Shown here: positions 6,179-13,637 of the stretch, piece by piece
How the letters are laid out: each line of letters begins with the position of its first letter
Numbering within the stretch: the first letter of the stretch is position 1
Assembly: GCA_003978875.1 (NCBI GenBank)
Contig: QNXQ01000038.1
Span: forward strand, 1 to 17,539
Direction of reading: 5' to 3'
DNA: 17,539 nt
From: Aquifex sp.
GTDB lineage: Bacteria > Aquificota > Aquificia > Aquificales > Aquificaceae
Program-made: the position numbers and the translations under genes
Notes under the pieces: model-generated
What the model saw: only the letters and a program-made list of their open reading frames with translations
Told to the model about the DNA's origin: nothing
Databases searched by the model: none

Positions 6179-7072
6179 ATGAGGGTACCGGATCTTATTT
6201 TTTACCTATTCTTCCAGAATGAGAACCAGAAGGTGAGAAAAAATATAGAGGAAAAGTATACGGAAATAATAACTGGTAAGCGTGTCATGAATCCCTCCGA
6301 TGACCCTGCATCTACAAATGAAATACTGAATCTAAAAAATGAAATAAATAAGCTTTCTCAGTTTTCAAGGAACAGACTTTTTGCGGATACAGTTTTAAGC
6401 TATGCTGATACGCTTCTATCCGGTATTGAAGATAGATTGAGGAGTTTATACGCTACAGCTCTTAGAGCGGCAAATCAGACTCTTACGACAGATCAATTAA
6501 CCGCTATAGGAAAAGAATTCGAAGAAGCCTTAAAACTTCTACTAAACACCGCAAATGAAAAAATAGGAAATAACTACATTTTTTCTGGTAACGCACTTAC
6601 CAATAAACCTTTTGATGAGGTTACGCTTGACTACACAGCGGGTTCAAGTGGAGATTTTACGGTATACATAGATGAAAACTACAGTGTTTCAACTTTCCTA
6701 GACGGAGGACGTGTTTTTGGAATAACAACATCAGACCCTGCCATAAACAATATATTTAAAGTACTAAAGGTTATTGCTGATAAATTGAAAAATGGGCAGA
6801 GTTTGGATTCTACCGATATAGAGAATCTACAAAAGTCATACGAACAAATCTCTAAAATAAGGGCTGAAATAGGAAGTATCCTAAAAGAATTGAGGAATGA
6901 ACAAGTCTACCAAGAAACCAGAAAGGATACCTTGGAAAAACAGAAATCGGATGTGGAGGATGCAGATATTGCAAAATCAATTTCTGACTATGAACGCTAT
7001 AAACTTACCTACGATGCGATTATGAAACTTTTCGTAAACCATAAAGGTTTAAGTATCTTGGATTACATTTAA
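6179..7072 (+). CDS. flgL: Flagellar hook-associated protein 3
   Basis: FlgL (HAP3) is the second junction protein joining the hook to the flagellin filament. The N-terminal half has the flagellin-like pattern EKYTEIITGKRVMNPSDDPASTNEILNLKNEINKLSQFSRNRLFADTVLSYADTLLSGIEDRL, and the C-terminal half has the matching helix (IRAEIGSILKELRNEQVYQETRKDTLEKQKSDVEDADIAKSISDYERYKLTYDAIMKL) typical of D0/D1 coiled coils. Length is 297 residues. A GTG at 6170 is possible, but the ATG at 6179 has GAGGTGG at 6167-6173 directly before it, so I start there. It is separated from flgK by 10 bases and its stop overlaps the accC stop by four bases (TTAA shared by convergent TAA codons). No flagellin gene is in the window. 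Confidence 0.93.
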   Translation: MRVPDLIFYLFFQNENQKVRKNIEEKYTEIITGKRVMNPSDDPASTNEILNLKNEINKLSQFSRNRLFADTVLSYADTLLSGIEDRLRSLYATALRAANQTLTTDQLTAIGKEFEEALKLLLNTANEKIGNNYIFSGNALTNKPFDEVTLDYTAGSSGDFTVYIDENYSVSTFLDGGRVFGITTSDPAINNIFKVLKVIADKLKNGQSLDSTDIENLQKSYEQISKIRAEIGSILKELRNEQVYQETRKDTLEKQKSDVEDADIAKSISDYERYKLTYDAIMKLFVNHKGLSILDYI

Positions 7073-8403
7073 ACCAGCATCCTTTCAACAAAAGTGACAT
7101 CGTGTTTTCCTTCTATGAATTCTTTTTGCATTAAGACCCTTTTGTGAAATTCTATATTCGTTTTTATATTCTTACCCTCTATTACGAATTCTTCCAGTGC
7201 TCTCCTTCCTCTGGCTATAGCTTCTTCTCTCGTATTTCCCCAAACTATCAACTTTGCAAGTAATGAATCGTAATAAGGAGGCACGGAATAACCCTGATAT
7301 ATGTGTGTATCTACCCTTATACCCGGTCCACCGGGAATTCTAAGTTTTTCTATTAAACCGGGTGAAGGCATAAAAGTATCCGGGTCTTCTGCGTTTATAC
7401 GAAATTCTATAGCAAATCCCTTTATCTCTATTCGTGAAAGCTTTATCTCTTCTCCCATAGCCGCTAAAAGTTGAAGTTTTACTATATCTAAACCTGTTAC
7501 CATTTCTGTAACCGGATGTTCTACCTGAATTCTTCCGTTCATTTCCATGAAGTAGAAGTTACCTTCTTCATCCATAAGAAATTCAACTGTTCCTGCTGAG
7601 GTATAACCAAGTTCCCTGCAGAAATCTGCAACCTTCTTAGCTATTTCTTTTCTCTTATCTTCACTTACTGAGCTACTCGGAGCTTCCTCGATTAGTTTTT
7701 GATGTCTCCTTTGGATTGAGCATTCCCTTTCTCCCAACACGTAAACATTTCCGTATTCGTCTGCTATAACTTGGAATTCAATGTGTTTAGGGTTTATAAC
7801 GTACTTTTCTAAGTATAATCTTCCATCCCCGAAAGAAATTTCCGCTTCTTTTTTGGCTACAGGGAACTTTTCCCTTAGTTCTTTTTCATCTCTGATTATT
7901 CTTATACCTCTTCCGCCGCCACCTGCTGCCGCCTTTATTACTACGGGATAGCCTATATGGGAAGCTAATTTTAAGGCTTCATTGAATTCAAGAGGTTCTT
8001 CGCTTCCCGGTACAAGTGGTAAACCTACCTTTTTAGCTACTTGTTTTGCCAGTACCTTATCTCCTATTTTTGCCAGAACCTCCGAGGTTGGACCTATAAA
8101 CTTTGCTCCGCTTCTCTCCACTATTTCGGCAAATTTAGGGTTTTCGGATAAAAAACCGTATCCCGGATATACTGCATCAGCTTTACTAACTTCAAGGGCT
8201 GCCATGATTTTCGGTATGTCAAGGTAACTCTCAGAGGGACTTGCAGGACCTATACATATAGCCTCATCGGCAAGTTCTACGTGTAGACTGTTTTTATCCG
8301 CTTCGGAATATATCACAACAGTTTTCAAACCCAGTTCTCTGCAAGCTCGGATAGCTCTTACTGCAATTTCTCCTCTGTTTGCTATTAAAACCTTTTTGAA
8401 CAT
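7069..8403 (-). CDS. accC: Biotin carboxylase (acetyl-CoA carboxylase subunit or related carboxylase)
   Basis: A 444-residue ATP-grasp enzyme that carboxylates biotin on a carrier protein using bicarbonate and ATP. Signatures in order: KVLIANRGEIAVRAIRACRELG (3-25), YPGYGFLSENP (79-89), the glycine-rich ATP loop KAAAGGGGRGIRIIR (157-171), ERECSIQRRHQKLIEEAPS (225-243), and the metal and catalytic block MEMNGRIQVEHPVTE (286-300) with FRINAEDP (334-341). Metal ligands Glu287 and Asn289 and catalytic Arg335 (E. coli Arg338) are present. The residue after Asn289 is Gly where Thr is usual (MNTRLQVEHP), a mild oddity that does not remove a catalytic group. Seventeen bases separate it from mdh upstream on the same strand. 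Homologous subunits serve acetyl-CoA, pyruvate and 2-oxoglutarate carboxylases; without a linked carrier or transferase gene I cannot choose, but the mdh linkage allows a role in oxaloacetate metabolism. Confidence 0.9.
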   Translation of the reverse strand: MFKKVLIANRGEIAVRAIRACRELGLKTVVIYSEADKNSLHVELADEAICIGPASPSESYLDIPKIMAALEVSKADAVYPGYGFLSENPKFAEIVERSGAKFIGPTSEVLAKIGDKVLAKQVAKKVGLPLVPGSEEPLEFNEALKLASHIGYPVVIKAAAGGGGRGIRIIRDEKELREKFPVAKKEAEISFGDGRLYLEKYVINPKHIEFQVIADEYGNVYVLGERECSIQRRHQKLIEEAPSSSVSEDKRKEIAKKVADFCRELGYTSAGTVEFLMDEEGNFYFMEMNGRIQVEHPVTEMVTGLDIVKLQLLAAMGEEIKLSRIEIKGFAIEFRINAEDPDTFMPSPGLIEKLRIPGGPGIRVDTHIYQGYSVPPYYDSLLAKLIVWGNTREEAIARGRRALEEFVIEGKNIKTNIEFHKRVLMQKEFIEGKHDVTFVERMLV

Positions 8404-8420
8404 TAAATAAAATTTTATCC

Positions 8421-9395
8421 TTAAATTTCTTTTAGTAAGTTATCCGCAATTTTTATCATTCCTTTAAGAGATTCAGCTGATTTTAAAAATTCCCTCTTTT
8501 CGTATCCGCTTAAATTAACAAGTTCATAGTCTTCCACACCGTTCTTTCCGAGAACTACAGGTATACCTATACATAAGTCTTCTGCTTCGTAATGTTTTGC
8601 TACCTCTCCCGTAAGATAAACCGAACAGGGCATTACTCTCTTTCGGTCGTTTATTATAGCTTCAACCATTCTGACCACAGAAGCTGCAGGAGCGTAATAT
8701 GCAGATGTTCCCATAAGTGAAACTATCTGTGCACCACCCTTTCTGGTTCTTTCTATTAGTTCATCTATTTCTTTCGCTTTAAAAACCTCTTCGATAGGTT
8801 TATCTCCTATAAAACTATGAGACATTACGGGAACCATTAGGTCTCCGTGAGTGCCCATAACCAGAGTTCTTATATCCGCATTGGATATGTTGAGTTTTTC
8901 TTTAACAAAACTTTTAAACCTTGCCGAATCTAAAACTCCTGCCATACCTATAACTTTTCTATGGTCAAATCCTGTAAGCTTTAGTGTAATGTAGGTTAAT
9001 GTATCTACCGGGTTGGAAACTACTATAATTATTGAATTTTTAGCATATTCCTTTATAGCATCTGTAAAACGTTTCAAAATTTTTAAATTCTGATAAAGAA
9101 GGTCTTCTCTGCTCATACCTTCTTTTCGAGGTATTCCGGCTGTAATTACAACTACATCGGAACCTTTTAATTCTTCAAATCCTTCTTTGTCGTAGGAAAT
9201 GCCTTTTACATCTATATCTAAATCCATTAAAACGGCCATTTGTTTTAAATCCAAAGCTTTTGCCTTTGCTGGTTCAAGACCTTCCTTATAGCGGGCGAAA
9301 ATGTAAACATCGCATAAACCGAGAGTTGTAAGGAGATAAGCTACATTTTCTCCTACTTTTCCCGCTCCTATTACACTTACCTTAGTTTTTTTCAT
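8421..9395 (-). CDS. mdh: Malate dehydrogenase, LDH-like type
   Basis: The 324-residue enzyme interconverts oxaloacetate and malate; in Aquificales it would run towards malate in the reductive TCA cycle. The Rossmann motif is VIGAGKVGENVAYLLTTLGL (8-27). Substrate-binding arginines 90 and 96 occur in ITAGIPRKEGMSRE, which marks malate rather than lactate specificity. SNPVD (127-131), the catalytic pair Asp156/Arg159 (VLDSARF) and His183 (MGTHGD) are intact. The residue at the end of the second beta strand, normally Asp that binds the adenosine ribose of NAD (LFD), is Ala followed by Arg (FARYKEG, 33-39), which points to altered cofactor preference, possibly NADP(H). Several substrate-loop cysteines are absent. 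It lies between the phosphoesterase and accC on one strand, suggesting a three-gene transcript. No good ribosome site is visible. Confidence 0.92.
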   Translation of the reverse strand: MKKTKVSVIGAGKVGENVAYLLTTLGLCDVYIFARYKEGLEPAKAKALDLKQMAVLMDLDIDVKGISYDKEGFEELKGSDVVVITAGIPRKEGMSREDLLYQNLKILKRFTDAIKEYAKNSIIIVVSNPVDTLTYITLKLTGFDHRKVIGMAGVLDSARFKSFVKEKLNISNADIRTLVMGTHGDLMVPVMSHSFIGDKPIEEVFKAKEIDELIERTRKGGAQIVSLMGTSAYYAPAASVVRMVEAIINDRKRVMPCSVYLTGEVAKHYEAEDLCIGIPVVLGKNGVEDYELVNLSGYEKREFLKSAESLKGMIKIADNLLKEI

Positions 9396-9428
9396 AAAAA
9401 GATAGTTTAAATTGAAAGAAACAGAGCT

Positions 9429-10004
9429 TTAGGGACAAAAACACCAAACAGACTCTAAAATTTCTGCTTCACTTACCGGTCTATAGTTATGCCATTCTAT
9501 ATTGACGTTTACACAGTTTATTCCGAAATCTTTGCAAGCACAAATTAGACAATGTTCGTTCCAATGAACATGTCCGTGTATAAGAAGGTCACAGTTCTCT
9601 TTAAAGTATAATTCTCTTACTAATTCTTGCCTTTCAGGGTATCTGGTGGTGATAGGATCCTTCGCAGGATAATGGGACAGTAATATCTTCCTTCCTTTAT
9701 ATTCTAGAATTTTATAGAAATCGTAAACTTCATCGAAGAATTCCTTTAGTTTCTTCTTATTTCTGTCATGATTACCCATTATGAGGACTTTTTTCCCAGG
9801 CAGGGATTTCCACATATTCAAGAATCCATTTTTATCCTCGAAATGCCATGTAAAATCTCCAAGATGGTATAAAACATCGTCTTTTTTCAATACTTCAAGC
9901 AGATTATTAAGAATTACCGCTTCAAAACCTTTAAATCTGACTTTCGGGTTTAGGTTTATTATGTTCTCATGGTAAAAGTGTGTGTCTGAAATGAAGTACA
10001 GCAT
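9429..10004 (-). CDS. Calcineurin-like metallophosphoesterase
   Basis: A 191-residue two-metal phosphoesterase with all the fold's motifs: SDTHF (Asp7, His9), LGDFTWH (Asp50), MGNHDR (Asn78, His79), LSHYP (His111) and HGHVH (His143, His145). It ends with the family-typical NVNIEWHNYRPVSEAEI. Such proteins hydrolyse phosphate mono- or diesters; the substrate cannot be told from sequence. The C-terminal region is unusual in carrying six cysteines (152, 155, 157, 164, 188, 190), including a C-x2-C-x-C cluster and a terminal CFC, which could bind an extra metal or form disulfides. The gene is 33 bases upstream of mdh on the same strand. Its ATG lacks a clear ribosome site and is preceded, 23 bases away, by a strong hairpin and a C-rich tract that may act as a leader. 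Confidence 0.85.
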   Translation of the reverse strand: MLYFISDTHFYHENIINLNPKVRFKGFEAVILNNLLEVLKKDDVLYHLGDFTWHFEDKNGFLNMWKSLPGKKVLIMGNHDRNKKKLKEFFDEVYDFYKILEYKGRKILLSHYPAKDPITTRYPERQELVRELYFKENCDLLIHGHVHWNEHCLICACKDFGINCVNVNIEWHNYRPVSEAEILESVWCFCP

Positions 10005-10027
10005 ACAATTTAATTTATTTTAGAAAG

Positions 10028-10047
10028 GGCCTCCCGGGCGGGAGGCC
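10028..10047 (-). terminator. GC-rich hairpin, candidate intrinsic terminator or attenuator
   Basis: An 8-bp perfect stem (GGCCTCCC with GGGAGGCC, 10028-10035 and 10040-10047) closes a four-base loop. On the minus strand it is followed by CTTTCT, a modest U-rich tract; on the plus strand by AAAAATC, which is not terminator-like. It would end transcription coming from thrS or from a small RNA, or, being 23 bases from the phosphoesterase ATG, act as an attenuator in that gene's leader. The tail is imperfect, so termination efficiency is uncertain. Confidence 0.5.
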
Positions 10048-10054
10048 AAAAATC

Positions 10055-10082
10055 GGTGGAGGGAGGTGGGGGGAGGGAGGGG
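10055..10082. other. 28-base G-rich (plus) / C-rich (minus) tract, possible small RNA or G-quadruplex
   Basis: On the plus strand the tract is all G except for A and T interruptions, with runs GGG, GGGGGG, GGG and GGGG spaced by one to four bases, which satisfies the usual four-run quadruplex rule. On the minus strand it is a C/U tract with repeated CCUCC, the complement of the Shine-Dalgarno core GGAGG. Together with the adjacent hairpin it forms a GC island in AT-rich DNA. In thermophiles with AT-rich genomes such islands often mark structured RNAs. No coding frame explains it. Confidence 0.5.
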
Positions 10083-10185
10083 CTATCTCACATCCGCTCC
10101 TGTATTAAAATATATACTAAATGCAAATTTTTCGTAGCTTTTCATAAACTCCCCATTTACCGAAATTTTCCCAACCCCAATGTTT

Positions 10186-10201
10186 ATTATAATATTATAA
10201 T
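10186..10201. promoter_or_regulatory. Overlapping TATAAT hexamers on both strands (possible promoter cluster)
   Basis: The minus strand reads TATAAT at 10191-10186 and 10199-10194, and the plus strand reads it at 10188-10193 and 10196-10201. These are perfect -10 hexamers in a 16-base AT tract between thrS and the phosphoesterase. A minus-strand start here would give a roughly 150-base RNA ending at the hairpin at 10028-10047. No convincing -35 is seen, so this is weak. Confidence 0.25.
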
Positions 10202-10270
10202 ATACTTCACAAAAATATTAGGATTTAAATCATAAGAGATAAAATTATTGAAAAACAAAAGGAAAAAGAA

Positions 10271-12187
10271 CTATTCTTTATTTCTTATCTTTTCTTTAAT
10301 CCATTCGATGAATTTAGGAACTTCCATAGCACCCAGGTTGCCCTCTTTCTTAGTTCTTACGGAAACAGTTTTATTTTCAACTTCTCTGTCACCTATTACG
10401 AGAATTACAGGTATTTTTTTGAGTTCCGCGTCCCTGATTTTCGCGTTCATTCTTTCTTCCCTTAGGTCTATTTCTGCCCTTATATTCTTCTCTTGCAGAG
10501 TTTCTAAAACTTCTTTTGCATACTCGTGATGTCTATCCGCTATGGGTACAATCATTACTTGTGTAGGAGAAAGCCATAAAGGCAATAGTCCTGCGTAGTG
10601 TTCAAGCAATATTCCCGTAAATCTTTCTATGGAACCAAGTAAAGCTCTATGTATCATATAAGGTCTATGTCTCTGATTATCTGGTCCCACGTAAGTCATG
10701 TCAAACCTTTCGGGAAGATTAAAGTCGAATTGTATGGTGGAAAGTTGCCACATTCTTCCTAAGGCGTCTTTGATTTTTACATCTATCTTAGGACCGTAGA
10801 ATGCTCCTCCACCTTCGTCTATTTCGTATTTGTAACCTAAATCCTCTATGGCCCTTTTCAAAGCATTTTGAGAGATTTCCCATTGCTGGTCTGAACCTAT
10901 AGAGTATTCCGGTCTTGTTGAAAGATATATCTTAAATTCGTCAAAGCCGAAATCCTTAAGTGTACTCAAGGCAAAGTCCAACGTTTCCCGGATTACATCG
11001 TTTACCTGCTCGGGAGTACAGATTATGTGAGCATCGTCTTGCGTAAAACCTCTCACCCTCAGAAGTCCATGTAAAACACCTGATAATTCGTATCTGTATA
11101 CAGTTCCCAGTTCAAATAGTTTTAAGGGTAGTTCTTTGTAACTTCTTACTTTGCTCTTGTATATAGCTATATGGAACGGACAGTTCATGGGTTTTACGTA
11201 GTATTCTTCCTCATCAATTTTCATACCCGGAAACATATTTTGTTTGTAGCATTCTAAGTGGCCGCTCGTTTCCCACAGTTTAGATTTACCAACATGCGGT
11301 GTGTAAACGAGCTGATAGCCTCTCTTTATATGCTCTTCTCTTAAGTAATCTTCCAACACCTTTCTGTATATTGCACCTCTCGGAAGCCAGAGTATAAGCC
11401 CTGCTCCAACGTTATCGTCTATTGTGAAAAACTCGAGCTGTTGACCGAGTTTTCTATGGTCTCTCTTTTTTACTTCTTCGTAAAACTTTAATCTTTCCTT
11501 TAATTCTTTATCGCTCCAGTAGGCAAGTCCGTAAATCCTCGTAAGCTGAGGCTGGTCTGTCTTACCTTTCCAATAAGCTCCCGAAATGGCGGTTAGTTTG
11601 AAGGCTCCGGCTTTACCTGTGGAAGGCAGATGAGGCCCTTTACAAAGATCTATAAAATCTCCCTGTTCGTATACCGATATAACTTCATCCTCAGGAATAT
11701 CCTTTATTATTTCTACCTTATATTTTTCCTTTAAATCTTCGAAAAGTTTTACAGCTTCTTCACGGGAAAGTTCCTTTCTCAGTATCGGGTAATCCCTTTC
11801 AATTATCTCTTTCATTTTTTGTTCTATCTTCGGAAGGTCTTCCTCGGTAATTTTGTGTCCTTCCACTTCCACATCGTAATAGAAACCTTCCTCTGTGGTA
11901 GGGCCTATTCCCAGATGGACTTTTGTTGTTCCGTAGAGCTCTTTTAAGGCTTGTGCCATTATATGAGCCAAGGAATGTCTCATTATTTCAAGGCTTTCTT
12001 TTGAACCTCTGTATACTGGATGAATTTCTCCCGATTCTCTTATCGGAGTTTGTAAATCTATAATTTTTCCGTTTAAAACTCCACCAAGTGCTCCTTCTAT
12101 TCCAGCTATTTCAAATATCTTTCCGAGGGGTGTTCCCTTTTCCACTTGGTATTCTTTTCCTTTGATTTTTACCTTAATCTTTTCCAT
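10271..12187 (-). CDS. thrS: Threonyl-tRNA synthetase
   Basis: Class II synthetase charging tRNA-Thr. All domains are present over 638 residues: the TGS domain (1-60), the editing domain with HSLAH (His71, His75) and DLCKGPHLP (Cys182, His186) that removes mis-charged serine, the catalytic core with the zinc ligands Cys336 (MNCPFH), His387 (TQDDAH) and His513 (YMIHRA), motif 2 YRYELSGVLHGLLRVRGFTQDD (364-385), motif 3 HRALLGSIERF (513-523), and the C-terminal anticodon-binding domain (PTQVMIVPIADRHHEYA onward). Numbering is within two residues of the E. coli enzyme, so it is full length. It is divergent from the HepT-like gene (70-bp gap). There is no room for a T-box leader, and no operator resembling the E. 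coli ThrRS autoregulatory site is evident. No Shine-Dalgarno is visible before the ATG. Confidence 0.97.
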   Translation of the reverse strand: MEKIKVKIKGKEYQVEKGTPLGKIFEIAGIEGALGGVLNGKIIDLQTPIRESGEIHPVYRGSKESLEIMRHSLAHIMAQALKELYGTTKVHLGIGPTTEEGFYYDVEVEGHKITEEDLPKIEQKMKEIIERDYPILRKELSREEAVKLFEDLKEKYKVEIIKDIPEDEVISVYEQGDFIDLCKGPHLPSTGKAGAFKLTAISGAYWKGKTDQPQLTRIYGLAYWSDKELKERLKFYEEVKKRDHRKLGQQLEFFTIDDNVGAGLILWLPRGAIYRKVLEDYLREEHIKRGYQLVYTPHVGKSKLWETSGHLECYKQNMFPGMKIDEEEYYVKPMNCPFHIAIYKSKVRSYKELPLKLFELGTVYRYELSGVLHGLLRVRGFTQDDAHIICTPEQVNDVIRETLDFALSTLKDFGFDEFKIYLSTRPEYSIGSDQQWEISQNALKRAIEDLGYKYEIDEGGGAFYGPKIDVKIKDALGRMWQLSTIQFDFNLPERFDMTYVGPDNQRHRPYMIHRALLGSIERFTGILLEHYAGLLPLWLSPTQVMIVPIADRHHEYAKEVLETLQEKNIRAEIDLREERMNAKIRDAELKKIPVILVIGDREVENKTVSVRTKKEGNLGAMEVPKFIEWIKEKIRNKE

Positions 12188-12257
12188 AAGGTTTTATTTT
12201 ATTTCCTTAAGGATAAATGTTAGTGAAATCCGTTAGAGTTTTTGTATTTTTATTTCT

Positions 12258-13130
12258 ATGAAAAAAACTCCTAAGATAAGCCTTATTATTGAAGCTTTTC
12301 ATAACCTTGAAAAGGTCTACGTGGACTTGAAGAAAAATTTGGAAATTCCAAAGGAAGAGTTTGTTAAAAACAAACTGGTTCAGGACAGGGTCAGGATAGA
12401 TTTTAACCTCGCTTTTGAAAGCACAATGAGGGTATGCAGACACCTTTCTGCTGTTTACGGGATTAAGACTTCCTCGAAAGATTGTCTTCCGAAAGTTGCC
12501 CAGTTTATAGGTCTTCCGTTTGCGGAGAAGCTTAAAGAGTTTGCAGACTTCTATTTCAAGTACAGGGATTTGAAAAATGCAGTATCTCCTGAAGAACTTT
12601 ACAACTTCTTGAAGGAAAATCTTGTGCTTTTTAAAGAGTTTGCAAGGGGGGTTATAGAATACGTAAAGAAAACTACAGGTAATTACCTCTTGATAGATTT
12701 TGAACTCCTCAACGAAAAGGCAAAGTTTATAAAAGATTCTGTTAAAAAAATAGACTTTGTTCTCTCACAGGGTTTTGAGGAATTTAAGAAAACTCCCATG
12801 TACTACGACAGGGTAAAGTACTTTTACCAAGTTGCTTACGATTCCCTTTTCGATATATGCAAACATCTCGCTCCGAAATTCGGAATAAAAAAATTCGGGG
12901 ATGATTGCCTCACAAAAATGGTTGAAAAGGGAATAATTCCTGAAAACTATTACGAGACTGTTCTGAAAATGTCATTGCTCAAAAATAAACTTATCAGTAC
13001 TTGGGAAGTAAGTCCGGAAAAACTGTACAATTCTTTAAAGGAATTGAATAACGAGTTTATACCGGTTTTAAGGGAAATATCCAATAGCTTAAAGGAACTT
13101 CTCAATAAAAAAGCAAAAACTACAAACTAA
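12258..13130 (+). CDS. Tandem HepT-like (DUF86) protein lacking the RNase motif
   Basis: The 290-residue helical protein contains two copies of one domain. Copy 1 (about 38-138) has DRVRIDFNLAFESTMRVCRHLSAVYGIKTSSKDCLPKVAQFIGLP and SPEELYNFLKENLVLFKEF; copy 2 (about 182-284) has DRVKYFYQVAYDSLFDICKHLAPKFGIKKFGDDCLTKMVEKGIIP and SPEKLYNSLKELNNEFIPV. The pattern (four-helix bundle, [IV]C-x-HL, x-DC, GL/GI-P) is that of HepT/DUF86, the toxin of HepT-MntA type modules. HepT RNases need R-x(4-6)-H-x-Y; here copy 1 reads RDLKNAVSPEELY with no His and copy 2 reads KNKLISTWEVSPEKLY with Ser and Trp at the His and Tyr positions, so neither copy should be catalytic. No MntA nucleotidyltransferase partner is adjacent. 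The gene precedes the thioredoxin gene by 12 bases. The function is unknown; the family assignment is by pattern recognition. Confidence 0.6.
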   Translation: MKKTPKISLIIEAFHNLEKVYVDLKKNLEIPKEEFVKNKLVQDRVRIDFNLAFESTMRVCRHLSAVYGIKTSSKDCLPKVAQFIGLPFAEKLKEFADFYFKYRDLKNAVSPEELYNFLKENLVLFKEFARGVIEYVKKTTGNYLLIDFELLNEKAKFIKDSVKKIDFVLSQGFEEFKKTPMYYDRVKYFYQVAYDSLFDICKHLAPKFGIKKFGDDCLTKMVEKGIIPENYYETVLKMSLLKNKLISTWEVSPEKLYNSLKELNNEFIPVLREISNSLKELLNKKAKTTN

Positions 13131-13142
13131 GGGGGAAAAGTT

Positions 13143-13637
13143 ATGAGGGTAATTGTCACGTTTTTCTTAGTGCTGTTATGCCTGGTGTCAGCTCAGGAAA
13201 TTCCCTTTAAAAAACTTTCCTTTCTTGACCTAAAGGAAGATTTAAAAGAAGCTAAACAGGAGGGAAAGTATCTCTTTATTATGTTTGAACAAGAAGGTTG
13301 TCCCTTTTGTGATAAGATGCGAGCGGTTACGTTCCAAGATAAAAGGGTTAAGGAATTTTTCACAAAACATTTTTATATGATAGAGATAGATATAAAAGGG
13401 GCTAATCCGGTGATTTACTTTAACGGAGAAGAGATGACGGAAAAAGAGATAGCCCATAAGTTCAGAGTAAGAGCTACACCTCACTTCGTTTTTTTCGACC
13501 ACGACGGCAAGGTTATACTTTCAATACCCGGATATATTCCGCCGAGAGAATTTCTCTTAATTGGTCGCTATGTTGCCGAAGGGTTCTATAAGAAAATGAG
13601 TTTTTACAAGTTTAAAAAGATGATAAAAGAAAAATAA
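13143..13637 (+). CDS. Periplasmic thioredoxin-like protein with CPFC motif
   Basis: The 164-residue protein starts with a signal peptide (MRVIVTFFLVLLCLVSAQ). A thioredoxin fold follows, with the redox-active CPFC at residues 53-56 preceded by YLFIMFEQEG and the cis-proline loop RATPHFVFFD about 60 residues later. The MFEQEGCPFC context resembles the SoxW/thioredoxin_2 branch of exported thiol reductases rather than cytosolic thioredoxin (CGPC). It probably reduces or exchanges disulfides in periplasmic or outer-membrane proteins. A strong ribosome site (AGGGGG) precedes the ATG, and the stop overlaps the next start (TAATG), so it is translationally coupled to the TolC-like gene. The exact partner is unknown; a role in sulfur oxidation is possible, but no sox gene is in the window. 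Confidence 0.8.
   Translation: MRVIVTFFLVLLCLVSAQEIPFKKLSFLDLKEDLKEAKQEGKYLFIMFEQEGCPFCDKMRAVTFQDKRVKEFFTKHFYMIEIDIKGANPVIYFNGEEMTEKEIAHKFRVRATPHFVFFDHDGKVILSIPGYIPPREFLLIGRYVAEGFYKKMSFYKFKKMIKEK

Noticed and set aside
7982..8227. Open frames opposite accC, thrS, mdh, ribBA and flgK
   Set aside because: They lie wholly antisense to well-recognised genes, have low-complexity or Ser/Phe-rich translations typical of shadow frames and no ribosome sites.
12188..12257. T-box or long regulatory leader upstream of thrS
   Set aside because: The 70-base AT-rich gap lacks the T-box sequence and the space for its stems.
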